Below, in pieces: positions 7,874 through 16,280 of a stretch of 64,000 bases of DNA. Positions within the stretch are counted from its first letter, which is position 1. Each line of letters starts with the position of its first letter. The position numbers and the translations under genes are program-made. Source of the DNA: Terribium retamae (GTDB lineage: Bacteria; Pseudomonadota; Alphaproteobacteria; Rhizobiales; Rhizobiaceae); NCBI RefSeq assembly GCF_022347545.1, contig NZ_JAKREW010000018.1, forward strand, positions 1-64,000, written 5' to 3'. The notes under the pieces are model-generated. The model was not told the origin of the DNA and made no database searches. It was given only the letters and a program-made list of their open reading frames with translations.

Positions 7874-9232
7874 ATGACAGGGCAGCCAGACCCAAAGGTT
7901 TCGCCGAATACGCTCAAGAAAGTGATCGGTGCCGCCGCCATAGGCAATTTCGTGGAATGGTTCGATTTCGCGGTCTATGGCTTTCTTGCGACCATCATAG
8001 CGAACCAGTTCTTTCCAAGCTCCAGCGTCAGTCTGGGCCTGCTCAAGACGTTCGGCGTGTTTGCCGTCGCGTTCGCGATGCGGCCGCTGGGCGGGATATT
8101 CTTCGGCATCCTCGGTGACAAGGTCGGGCGCAAAAGCATCCTGTCGCTCACCATTCTCATGATGGCGGGCGCCACAACCCTGATGGGCCTTCTGCCGACC
8201 CATGCCAGCATCGGTGTGATGGCGCCGATACTGCTGACCGTTTTGCGATGCCTCCAGGGCTTCTCGGCAGGCGGCGAATATGCCGGCTCCGTCGCCTACG
8301 TGATGGAGCATTCTCCAAATCACCGCAGAGGCTGGTACGGAAGCTTCGTGCCGGTCTCGACGTTCACCGCTTTCGCCTGCGCCGCCCTTTTGGTCTTTGC
8401 GCTTGAGAACAGCCTTTCCAGCGAGGCGATGGCATCCTGGGGATGGCGTGTCCCGTTCGTCATCGCAGCGCCCTTGGGCATTGTCGGATTGTTCCTGCGG
8501 TGGCGGATGGCCGAGACCCCCGCTTTCAAAGCGATGGCCGCCGAAGAGAACCCGCACGTGCATTCGCCTCTGCGCGAAACACTGCGAAGCCAGGGAGGCG
8601 CCATCCTGCGGCTGGGAGCCTTCATTTCGCTCACGGCGCTGTCTTTCTATACGTTCACGACCTACTTCGCGACCTATCTGCAGGTCGTCGGAAACCTGAC
8701 CAGGCCGCAATCGCTCCTCGTATCGACCGTGGCCCTGTTCTTTGCCGCTGCCGCCTGTCCTGTCGCCGGACTGATTTCGGACAGTATCGGACGGCGCAAA
8801 TCGGTCGGCCTGATCTGTGTCTGGGTGATCGTAACGGTACTGCCCGCCTTCGGATTGGCGAGTTCCGGCTCGGTGCTGTATGCGGTCGGCGGGGTGCTCC
8901 TGCTCGCAGTGGGCGCGCTGGCCTGCGGCGTGGTGACGGCGACGTTGATGTCTGAATCGTTCCCGACCCGCACGCGTTACACAGCCTCGGCATTCACCTA
9001 CAACATCTCCTACACGATCTTCGGGGGAACTGCTCCCTTGATGGCGACGTGGCTGATCGAGCGCACCGGAAACAACCTTTCTCCCGCATTCTATCTGATC
9101 GCGATCGCGGTGTTTGCGATGGCTGGAGGCCTGGCGCTTCGCGAGACATCGAGGATCTCCCTGTCTGGGGAGATGCGCGAGACGGCGAATGCCAACCGGA
9201 TCCGGGGTTCGGAAAAACGCATGGCCTTGTGA
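7874..9232 (+). CDS. MFS transporter, metabolite:H+ symporter (MHS) type
   Basis: 452-residue inner-membrane symporter with 12 predicted TM helices. It has the MHS hallmark opening GNFVEWFDFAVYGFLA and the motif GDKVGRKSILS in the first cytoplasmic loop, repeated in the second half as ISDSIGRRKSVG. The family includes ProP, ShiA and KgtP, which import betaine/proline, shikimate and 2-oxoglutarate. Start ATG 7874 behind GGAGG. The downstream V4R and M19 genes suggest the cargo is their substrate, perhaps a methylated glycine or another amino compound; this is inference. Confidence 0.92.
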   Translation: MTGQPDPKVSPNTLKKVIGAAAIGNFVEWFDFAVYGFLATIIANQFFPSSSVSLGLLKTFGVFAVAFAMRPLGGIFFGILGDKVGRKSILSLTILMMAGATTLMGLLPTHASIGVMAPILLTVLRCLQGFSAGGEYAGSVAYVMEHSPNHRRGWYGSFVPVSTFTAFACAALLVFALENSLSSEAMASWGWRVPFVIAAPLGIVGLFLRWRMAETPAFKAMAAEENPHVHSPLRETLRSQGGAILRLGAFISLTALSFYTFTTYFATYLQVVGNLTRPQSLLVSTVALFFAAAACPVAGLISDSIGRRKSVGLICVWVIVTVLPAFGLASSGSVLYAVGGVLLLAVGALACGVVTATLMSESFPTRTRYTASAFTYNISYTIFGGTAPLMATWLIERTGNNLSPAFYLIAIAVFAMAGGLALRETSRISLSGEMRETANANRIRGSEKRMAL

Positions 9233-9302
9233 CGCGGCGGCTCGCGGCGGGGGTGGCGCTTTCGCGCCGTCCCATTCGACGACACATCAGCAAAGGTGAG
9301 GC

Positions 9303-9845
9303 ATGAAGCCATCGGTAGACATCGACGTGGACGAAGAGAGCGGGATCTGGCAGACGGACGGTCTGCCCATGCTCTATATCCCCCGCCACTTCATGGTGAA
9401 CGTTCACCGGGAGGTCGAACGCACACTGGGCTTGTCCGCTTATCGCCAGGTGCTGACCGAGGCGGGCGCAAAATCCGCCTATTACTGGTGCCAGAAACAG
9501 ACCCAAACCTACGACATGTCGGGGCTGCGCGTCTTCGAGCACTACCTTGAACGCCTGACCGCACGCGGCTGGGGCCAGTTCAGGCTGGAGCGCATCGATG
9601 AAGACTTCGGCGGCGCGGAGATAACCCTGAAGAACTCCATCTATGCGCTGGAGAGCCGAGGCGCTGCCGATCATCCCACCTGCTACATGTTCGAGGGCTT
9701 TTTCATTGGCGGGCTCAGATACGTCGCCGAGGCGCGGGGCCTCAAGCCGCTCGATATCGAATGCCGGGAAGTCGAGTGTGAAGCGATGGGCTTCGACCGC
9801 TGCCGGTTCGAGATCAAAATCAACCATGGTGCCGGCACGCATTAG
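9303..9845 (+). CDS. V4R-domain protein (DUF5943-like)
   Basis: 180-residue cytoplasmic protein. The C-terminal half is a V4R small-molecule-binding domain with the ending ECREVECEAMGFDRCRFEI, whose spaced Cys residues are typical of the domain. The N-terminal part (GIWQTDGLPMLYIPRHFMV) matches what I recall of DUF5943 proteins. In Pseudomonas aeruginosa a gene of this type (PA5397) sits with an M19-like gene (PA5396) next to the dimethylglycine demethylase genes dgcAB; here the same pair follows an MHS transporter. The role is unknown, possibly ligand binding or an accessory function. Confidence 0.8.
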   Translation: MKPSVDIDVDEESGIWQTDGLPMLYIPRHFMVNVHREVERTLGLSAYRQVLTEAGAKSAYYWCQKQTQTYDMSGLRVFEHYLERLTARGWGQFRLERIDEDFGGAEITLKNSIYALESRGAADHPTCYMFEGFFIGGLRYVAEARGLKPLDIECREVECEAMGFDRCRFEIKINHGAGTH

Positions 9846-9880
9846 CTGCCGGCACGCGAAAAACCACTGAACTTGAGAGT

Positions 9881-10876
9881 ATGAGCACGATGAACGCGTC
9901 CGCGAGACAAGTTTACGACAATTCCATCGTCATCGACGGCCTTATCATCTCCAATTGGAGCGGCGAGATCTTCCGGGAGATGCGTCAGGCGGGCCTCACG
10001 GCTGCAAACTGCACCTGCAGCGTCTGGGAGGGATTTGAGGCAACCATCCAGAACATCGCCAAATGGAATGGATGGTTCCGCCAATATCCGGACGACATCG
10101 TAAAGGCGCAGTCCGTCGAAGACATCGTTGCGGCAAAGAGCGCGGGGAAGACGGCAATCATCCTCGGCATGCAGAACACCACTGCCTTCGAAGACCAGAT
10201 CGGCTACGTCGAAATACTGAAAAATCTCGGCATCGGCATCGCGCAGATGACCTACAATACCCAGAACTGGGTCGGAAGCGGATGCTATGAGGGCAGGGAT
10301 TCCGGCCTCTCGGATTTCGGGCGCGAGATCGTCGCGGAAATGAACAGGGTGGGGATGCTGTGCGACCTCAGCCACGTCGGTCCCGCGACGTCGAGGGACG
10401 TCATCGATACATCCAAGAAACCGGTGGCCTATTCCCACTGCCTTCCGGCAGGCCTGAAAACGCATCCCCGCAACAAGACCGACGACGAGCTCCGCTATAT
10501 CGTCGACAAGGGCGGATTTGTGGGCGTCACGATGTTCCCGCCCTTTCTTTCCAAGGGGGCCCAATCGAACATCGACGACTACATCTTCGCGATCGACTAT
10601 GTGATCAATCTCGTGGGTGAGGATTCGGTCGGGATCGGCACCGATTTCACCCAGGGTTATGGCGACGATTTCTTCAGATGGATCACCCACGACAAAGGAT
10701 TCGGGCGGAAACTGACCGACTTCGGCGAGGTCAAAAATCCCGATGGTATCCGGCGCATCAGTGATTTCCCGAATCTGGCGGACGCCATGTCGCGGTCGGG
10801 TTGGAGCAATTCAAAGATCGAAAAAGTGCTGGGCGGGAACTGGCTCGGCCTTCTCCAACGGGTCTGGTCGGCCTGA
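9881..10876 (+). CDS. Divergent peptidase M19 (membrane-dipeptidase-like) protein
   Basis: 331-residue TIM-barrel protein of the renal-dipeptidase family. Retained ligands are the His in CDLSHVG, the His in AYSHCLP and the Asp in GIGTDFTQG. The N-terminal His-x-Asp zinc motif (normally DGHND) reads IDGLIISNW, and the bridging Glu region reads GMQNTTAFED. Half of the binuclear zinc site therefore appears to be missing. The sequence resembles Pseudomonas PA5396, found with dimethylglycine genes, so it belongs to a distinct subfamily, and ordinary dipeptidase activity is doubtful. It is cotranscribed with the V4R gene 35 bases upstream. Confidence 0.85.
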   Translation: MSTMNASARQVYDNSIVIDGLIISNWSGEIFREMRQAGLTAANCTCSVWEGFEATIQNIAKWNGWFRQYPDDIVKAQSVEDIVAAKSAGKTAIILGMQNTTAFEDQIGYVEILKNLGIGIAQMTYNTQNWVGSGCYEGRDSGLSDFGREIVAEMNRVGMLCDLSHVGPATSRDVIDTSKKPVAYSHCLPAGLKTHPRNKTDDELRYIVDKGGFVGVTMFPPFLSKGAQSNIDDYIFAIDYVINLVGEDSVGIGTDFTQGYGDDFFRWITHDKGFGRKLTDFGEVKNPDGIRRISDFPNLADAMSRSGWSNSKIEKVLGGNWLGLLQRVWSA

Positions 10877-11128
10877 AGCTGGGAGCGGGGCATAGGCCGC
10901 TCCAGCAGTGAACCGTCCCCGAGTTCATGGCCGCATCCGATCGTGCGGCCCATGGCGCGCCTGCGATGCTATGGGGCTGATGCGTCGATGACGGCGTGTC
11001 TCCTCGACGACGCTTCTACGATCACATCGACTGGGCTGCCCCGCTTCAGGATGTTGTAACAGGGCCGCCACCGCTTTACGGCCACACCGAGAAGGCGCAG
11101 CGCCCGATAGCGTTCGGTCGTCGGGTTC

Positions 11129-12031
11129 TCATCCACCGATATAGGCCGCCAATTCGTCAGGTGTGCCTTTCGGAAAGGCTTCCTTCAAATAGTCGAGGAA
11201 GGCCGAGACGCGAGCGCTCAGCAGGCGCCGGGACGGATAGAGAGCCCACAGCGTGATATCCGGTCCGTCTATGTCGCCCCAGCGCGCCAATGTGCCTGCG
11301 GCGAGATCGTGACTCACAAGCGAGATCGGGAGGCGTCCGACGCCGACGCCCGCCCGGATGGCATCGCGGATCATCAGGAGCGACGAAAGGCGAAGGACCG
11401 GCTCGGCCGCAACACGCGATCGTCCGGTTGAGGTCACGATATTCCAGGCTGTGGTCCGGTCGCCCGTTCCCCTCACCACGGCCGGAACGGCGCGAGTGTC
11501 GGCCGGTCGAGCGAGGGCTGGGCTTGCAACGACGACCAACCGGTCACGCAAGAAGATCCGTCCGACAAGGTTTTCATCCGGATCCGGGTTGACCCGGATA
11601 ACCAGGTCATAGCCTTCCTCCACCATGTCGACGGATCGGTCTTCCGTCGTCACCTCGAGCCGGACCTGCGGGTATCGCAGCGCGAAGCCGGCCGCGAGCT
11701 TGCCCATCGCGATCTGGGAAAACAGCAAAGGGGCGCTGATACGCAGCTGGCCTCGCGGCATGTGTCCGCCCGAAGCTATCGCCGTCGCTGTCTCATCGAT
11801 TTCGGCCAGCAACGCGCCCGTCCGTTCGAAGAGCGTCCGTCCCTCCTCGGTGAGCTTGAGGGTGCGCCCTCCGCGCTCGAACAGACGCAGGTCCAGGGCG
11901 GCCTCCAGCTCCGCGACCCGGCGAGACAGGGTTGCCTTCGGGCGTCCCGCGGCGCGCGCCGCCTTTCCGAAGCCTGCATGCCGGGCAACGAGATTGAAAT
12001 CAGCGAGCGCCAGAAGATCCATGTGTTCCAC
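11129..12031 (-). CDS. LysR-family regulator
   Basis: 300-residue LysR-type regulator, HTH around GFGKAARAAGRPKATLSRRV and a C-terminal effector domain. A second start at 12022 (MDLLAL) is equally possible. It is divergent from the NmrA-like gene with about 95 bases between them, so it most likely controls that gene; this arrangement is very common for LysR/NmrA quinone- or aldehyde-stress modules. Confidence 0.92.
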   Translation of the reverse strand: MEHMDLLALADFNLVARHAGFGKAARAAGRPKATLSRRVAELEAALDLRLFERGGRTLKLTEEGRTLFERTGALLAEIDETATAIASGGHMPRGQLRISAPLLFSQIAMGKLAAGFALRYPQVRLEVTTEDRSVDMVEEGYDLVIRVNPDPDENLVGRIFLRDRLVVVASPALARPADTRAVPAVVRGTGDRTTAWNIVTSTGRSRVAAEPVLRLSSLLMIRDAIRAGVGVGRLPISLVSHDLAAGTLARWGDIDGPDITLWALYPSRRLLSARVSAFLDYLKEAFPKGTPDELAAYIGG

Positions 12032-12058
12032 CAGTGAGACGGTATGTCTAAATCTAGC

Positions 12059-12074
12059 ATCTATTGGTGCAGAT
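12059..12074. promoter_or_regulatory. Candidate LysR site between LysR and NmrA genes
   Basis: ATCT and AGAT separated by 8 bases (ATCTATTGGTGCAGAT) in the divergent promoter region. A short imperfect palindrome, so only suggestive. Confidence 0.3.
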
Positions 12075-12126
12075 GTGGATCACTAATTTATGGGTGTCTT
12101 TCTGATCTCAAACCGGAGTGAACCCC

Positions 12127-12996
12127 ATGACCATCCTCGTTACCGGCGCAACCGGCAAAGTCGGCAGCCAGGTCGTCGACCAGCTTGTCAAGCGCGGCGC
12201 CGACGTCCGCGCCTTGGTCCGTGACCCCTCGAAGGCGAATTTCCCTTCGGGTGTTTCCGTTGTGCAGGGCGACTTGCTCGACGTCGATTCCTTGCGCAAC
12301 GCCTTCTCTGGCATCTCCACCCTGTTCCTGCTCAACGCCGTCACGCCCGACGAATTCACCCAAGCCCTGATCGCACTCAACGTTGCCCGCGAGACAGGCA
12401 TCGAGCGGATCGTCTACCTGTCGGTGATCCACGGGGAGCTTTACGTGAACGTGCCGCACTTCGCCGGCAAGCTCGCGGTCGAGCGGATGATCGAGCAGAT
12501 GGGTCTCGGCGCGACCATCCTGCGTCCGGCCTATTTCATCGACAACGAGTTGATGATCAAGGACGTGATCCTCAGCCACGGCGTCTATCCGATGCCGATC
12601 GGTCAAAAGGGCCTCGCCATGGTCGACGTCCGCGATATTGCCGAGGTCGCGGCGATCGCATTGCTTCGCCGCGAGCAGGCCGACATCGCCCTTCCGCTCG
12701 ACCGGATCAACCTCGTCGGTCCCGATACGCTGACCGGCACGGACGTCGCTGCAATCTGGAGCGAGGTCCTGGGTCGCCAGATCCTCTACCTCGGCGAAGA
12801 CCTCACAGGCTTCGAGCAGAACCTGCGGCAGTTCATGCCCAACTGGATGGCGTTCGACATGCGCCTGATGGGCGAGCGCTTCGTCAGCGAGGGCATGGTT
12901 CCCGACGCTGGCGACGTCGACCGCCTGACCGGACTGCTGGGCCGTCCACTGCGCAGCTACCGCGACTTCGCCGCGGAACTCGCTGCTTCCGCCTGA
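12127..12996 (+). CDS. NmrA-like NAD(P)-binding protein
   Basis: 289-residue atypical SDR of the NmrA/QOR2 group. The N-terminal glycine motif VTGATGKVG binds NAD(P); the fold continues with VRALVRDPSKA and ATILRPAYFIDN. ATG 12127 is preferred over the GTG at 12118 because GGAG at 12115-12118 is at the right distance. Members act as redox sensors or quinone/ester reductases. It is followed 48 bases later by the DUF1857 gene in the same direction. Confidence 0.88.
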   Translation: MTILVTGATGKVGSQVVDQLVKRGADVRALVRDPSKANFPSGVSVVQGDLLDVDSLRNAFSGISTLFLLNAVTPDEFTQALIALNVARETGIERIVYLSVIHGELYVNVPHFAGKLAVERMIEQMGLGATILRPAYFIDNELMIKDVILSHGVYPMPIGQKGLAMVDVRDIAEVAAIALLRREQADIALPLDRINLVGPDTLTGTDVAAIWSEVLGRQILYLGEDLTGFEQNLRQFMPNWMAFDMRLMGERFVSEGMVPDAGDVDRLTGLLGRPLRSYRDFAAELAASA

Positions 12997-13044
12997 CGTC
13001 AGAGGCAGGCTGCCACATCAATCCAGACAACAAAGGATACGATC

Positions 13045-13530
13045 ATGATCTATTCGACCGCCACAGTGCCGGTGAATCCGGAAGGCGAGACAAGGCTGAC
13101 CCGCGCACAGGCATGGGCCGGGCTGGAATTGAAGGCCCGCGACGCCCGCGAGTTTCTTCCGGCGGGTCTCTGCACACGCTGCGATGTCGTGGAGGAAAGC
13201 GCGACGCATTTCGTGCGCGAGGCAACCATCGCAGGCGCAGATCTCCGTGAGATCATCACGCTCGAACCAGAGAGCAAAGTCACATTCTTTCAGGCCGCCG
13301 GGCCGCGCGAGGGAGCAATCATCAACGAACTGTTCGAGGGCGCCGATGGCACGCTTCATCTGCGCTTCTATTGCTATCTCGGCCTCCGTGGCAAAGTACC
13401 GGACGGCCCCGAGGAGCGAGCTGAAAAGGCGCAGTTCGACAGCGACCAAGGCTACAAGGCCGCCCTGCTGTCTACGCTGAAGCGCACCCGCGATCTGCTC
13501 GCGGAAGGCCGGCTCCGAACCTCATCATGA
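13045..13530 (+). CDS. DUF1857/AtaL-like SRPBCC-fold protein
   Basis: 161-residue soluble protein with the START/SRPBCC helix-grip pattern and the family-typical opening ATVPVNP..LTRAQAWAGLELKA, then LREIITLEPESKVTFFQ. Members bind hydrophobic ligands; no enzymatic residues can be assigned. It follows the NmrA-like gene and is probably in the same transcript under the divergent LysR regulator. Confidence 0.8.
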   Translation: MIYSTATVPVNPEGETRLTRAQAWAGLELKARDAREFLPAGLCTRCDVVEESATHFVREATIAGADLREIITLEPESKVTFFQAAGPREGAIINELFEGADGTLHLRFYCYLGLRGKVPDGPEERAEKAQFDSDQGYKAALLSTLKRTRDLLAEGRLRTSS

Positions 13531-13684
13531 ACGTCGAGCACCGCCTCTCAGACATCAGCGCTCAAGGGTCCGAGGGCGGTCCCCATCCGCGATATTGCTG
13601 CGCCAGAGGCGGGGAGATCCCAGCTCTCCCCCGCCATTTCACCCGATCCACATCGTCTCGGCCATCCTCACTGAAGTCGGTGGG

Positions 13685-14155
13685 TCAGGCGGCTACATTG
13701 CCTTCTATGCGTTTCGATGCCGGTTTCTTGACGGCATCGGTATTGATGGCAATCCGGCGCGGCTTCATCTCCTCGGGAATTTCCTTCTTGAGGTCGACGA
13801 CCAGCAGCCCGTTTTCCAGCCGGGCGCCCGTGACGGTTACGTGATCGGCGAGTTCGAAACGGCGCGCGAACGGCCGCAACGCCAGCCCGTGATGAAGGTA
13901 CTGGAGTTCCGTATCTTCGGACTTCGCGCCATTGATCACCAGCATGTTCGGTTCATGCGTGATGGTGAGTTCATTTTCCCCGAAGCCGGCCACGGCGATC
14001 ACGATGCGATAGGCATCCTCGCCCAGCTTGACGATATCGTAAGGCGGCCAGTTGTCCCCATTCTGGGGCGCTCCGGCATTTTCGAGCAGGTTGAAGATGC
14101 GGTCGAAGCCGATGCTCGACCGGTAGAAGGGGGAAAAGTCCAGGTTCGTTCTCAT
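13685..14155 (-). CDS. Small heat-shock protein Hsp20 (IbpA-like)
   Basis: 156-residue alpha-crystallin-type chaperone that holds unfolding proteins. Class A rhizobial features: the opening DFSPFYRSSIGFDRIFNLL, the core NWPPYDIVKLGEDAYRIVIA and the alpha-crystallin ending GARLENGLLVVDLKKEIPEE. The start at 14155 sits behind GGAGGAUGUAGCU, which is itself part of an RNA thermometer (14156-14245). Expression is expected to be heat-induced at both transcription (RpoH-like promoter) and translation. Confidence 0.95.
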   Translation of the reverse strand: MRTNLDFSPFYRSSIGFDRIFNLLENAGAPQNGDNWPPYDIVKLGEDAYRIVIAVAGFGENELTITHEPNMLVINGAKSEDTELQYLHHGLALRPFARRFELADHVTVTGARLENGLLVVDLKKEIPEEMKPRRIAINTDAVKKPASKRIEGNVAA

Positions 14156-14245
14156 AGCTACATCCTCCGCAGAGCAACATAGGTACAAGAGAGCGCCAAG
14201 AAGCTTGGCGCTCCCCGACAGATCGGCCCCGTTTCGGCGGCCGAC
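14156..14245 (-). promoter_or_regulatory. ROSE-type RNA thermometer in the hsp20 leader
   Basis: The leader RNA folds into three stems: UCGGCC/GGCCGA, then a perfect 10-base-pair stem GAGCGCCAAG/CUUGGCGCUC with a 3-base loop, then a terminal stem in which GUUGCU faces the ribosome site GGAGGA. The UUGCU box opposite the Shine-Dalgarno just before the start codon is the defining ROSE feature of rhizobial small heat-shock genes. Confidence 0.85.
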
Positions 14246-14252
14246 TGAAATG

Positions 14253-14281
14253 AGTTGGGAATCGAATTGCGCGACGTCAAG
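14253..14281 (-). promoter_or_regulatory. RpoH-like promoter of hsp20
   Basis: CTTGAC at 14281-14276 and CCCAACT at 14259-14253 with 16 bases between, close to the alphaproteobacterial heat-shock sigma consensus (CTTG / CCCATNT). It would start the RNA near 14246, exactly at the 5' edge of the ROSE leader. Confidence 0.6.
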
Positions 14282-14359
14282 AGGTGTCGCACTGCGCGTC
14301 GTGCCGCGGCGGCACGCGCCGGCATGAACGTGATCCCGCCCCCTTTTGGGGACCACGCT

Positions 14360-15361
14360 TTAGAACAGGCTGAGCGCCAGATAGGTCAGGCCGGCGATCG
14401 CCGCGGTGGCCGGCAAGGTCACCACCCAGGCGATGACGATGTTGCCGGCGATGCCCCAGCGCACGGCCGAGACGCGGCGCGCTGCGCCCACGCCGATGAT
14501 CGCGCCGGTGATGGTGTGCGTGGTCGAGACCGGAATGCCGAGCCAAGTCGCCGCGAACAAGGTGATGGCGCCGCCTGTCTCGGCGCAGAAACCCTGCATC
14601 GGATTGAGCCGGGTGATCTTGGAGCCCATCGTGTGCACGATGCGCCAGCCGCCGAACAGCGTGCCGATGGCAAGCGCGCTCTGGCACGTGATGACCACCC
14701 AGAACGGGACATGGAAGGTGTCGCCCAGCATGCCTTGCGAATAGAGCAGCACCGCGATGATGCCCATGGTCTTCTGCGCATCGTTGCCACCATGGCCAAG
14801 CGAATAGAGCGAAGCCGAGAAGAATTGCAGCACGCGAAAGGAACTGTCGACGGCGAATGGCGTCTGCCGCACGAACGCCCAGGACACGATCAGCACCAGG
14901 ATGAGCGCCAGCACGAAGCCGGTGAGCGGAGAAAGCACGATGGCGGCCACCGTCTTCAGGAGGCCGCTCCAGACGATGGCGCTGAAGCCGGTCTTGGCAA
15001 GGCCGGCGCCAACCAGCCCGCCGATCAGTGCATGCGAGGAGCTTGACGGGATGCCGGCGAGCCAGGTGACGATGTTCCACACGATCGCCCCGGTGAGCGC
15101 TGCGAAGATGACGCCCGGCGTGACGATGTCGGCGTCGACGATGCCCTTGCCGATGGTCTCTGCGACATGCAGGCCGAAGACCGTGAAAGCGATGAAATTG
15201 AAGAAGGCAGCCCAGAGCACGGCATATTGCGGCCGCAGCACTCGGGTCGAGACGATCGTGGCGATCGAGTTCGCGGCGTCGTGCAGGCCGTTCAGGAAAT
15301 CGAAGAACAGCGCGACGCCGATCAGCGCGACCAGGATCGGAAAGGCGATGGTCGGGTCCAT
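14360..15361 (-). CDS. pit: PiT-family inorganic phosphate transporter
   Basis: 333-residue low-affinity phosphate permease. Both PiT signature repeats are visible: DFLNGLHDAANSIATIVSTRVL near the N-terminus and SLGHGGNDAQKTMGIIA in the middle, plus SSSSHALIGGLVG and VSTTHTITGAIIG. The DUF47 gene precedes it by 5 bases, the same order as the orfA-pit phosphate operon of Sinorhizobium meliloti. Confidence 0.95.
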   Translation of the reverse strand: MDPTIAFPILVALIGVALFFDFLNGLHDAANSIATIVSTRVLRPQYAVLWAAFFNFIAFTVFGLHVAETIGKGIVDADIVTPGVIFAALTGAIVWNIVTWLAGIPSSSSHALIGGLVGAGLAKTGFSAIVWSGLLKTVAAIVLSPLTGFVLALILVLIVSWAFVRQTPFAVDSSFRVLQFFSASLYSLGHGGNDAQKTMGIIAVLLYSQGMLGDTFHVPFWVVITCQSALAIGTLFGGWRIVHTMGSKITRLNPMQGFCAETGGAITLFAATWLGIPVSTTHTITGAIIGVGAARRVSAVRWGIAGNIVIAWVVTLPATAAIAGLTYLALSLF

Positions 15362-15366
15362 GTCGA

Positions 15367-16008
15367 TCAGACGTTCTCGATCACGACGCCGCTGATCTCG
15401 TTGGCGACGTCCTCGAAACGGTCGACGACCTTCTCGAGCTGTCCATAGATCTCGGAACCGATCATGTAGGCCATCGGATCGGACTTGCCGTGGCGGTGGA
15501 AGAGATCCTTGAGGCCCTGCTCATGCAGGTCGTCGGCGCGGCCCTCGACGCGCATCACCTGCTCGGCGATGGCGTTGAGCCGCGTCGAATGCGTGCCGAT
15601 CTTGTTCAGCAAGGGGATGGCCTCGGCCACCAGCTTCGCCGCTTCGACGATGACGGCGCCCATCTCCTGCATGAGGGGATCGAATTCGCGCTTTTCGAAC
15701 AGCTTCACCGTCTTGACGGTCTTGTGCATCATGTCGATGGCATCATCCATCGACTGGATCAGGTCCTTGATGTCGCCGCGGTCGAAAGGGGTGATGAAGG
15801 AGCGGCGCACGGCCAGAAGCACCTCGGCGGTGATCGCATCCGCCTTGTGCTCGAGATCGACGATCTCCCTGCACCAGCGCTCGACATCGTTGCCGGCCAG
15901 AAGCTGCTGCAAGGCCTCCGCGCCACCGACGACGGTCCGGGAGTGCTGTTCGAAAAGATCGAAGAAACGGTCTTCCCGCGGCAGCAGCCGCCTGAACCAG
16001 CCCAGCAT
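15367..16008 (-). CDS. DUF47 family PhoU-like protein (Pit accessory protein)
   Basis: 213-residue all-helical PhoU-related protein with the family motif DLEHKADAITAEV and the acidic metal-cluster residues around DDAIDMMHKT. It is the usual partner of PiT transporters and is thought to tune Pit activity. First gene of the pair; the S. meliloti counterpart is OrfA/Pap. Confidence 0.92.
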   Translation of the reverse strand: MLGWFRRLLPREDRFFDLFEQHSRTVVGGAEALQQLLAGNDVERWCREIVDLEHKADAITAEVLLAVRRSFITPFDRGDIKDLIQSMDDAIDMMHKTVKTVKLFEKREFDPLMQEMGAVIVEAAKLVAEAIPLLNKIGTHSTRLNAIAEQVMRVEGRADDLHEQGLKDLFHRHGKSDPMAYMIGSEIYGQLEKVVDRFEDVANEISGVVIENV

Positions 16009-16280
16009 GATTTTTCTCTCCGCATCGTCTGAACGCCGACAAAGGCAATAGCGCCATTATGCCGGATAACGCAAACAGATAGCCGGCTACGGGACGGTAT
16101 TTTCTCTATGGCGGCTCGACGGCTTGCTTCGAGACCGCGGTGAACCTGGCCCAAACCGGCAACTATCCTGGGACGGCGCCATCCCGGTTCGACCCGAGCC
16201 GCAGCCGCCCGTCGTCTTCACCTTGCCAACCCGGGCATGCCGGCATGACGACGGGCGCCGGCGCTACGCGCGGCCCGATT

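Noticed and set aside
14339..14353. Rho-independent terminator after pit (CCCC-TTTT-GGGG)
   Set aside because: The stem is very short and there is no T-run after it on the minus strand.
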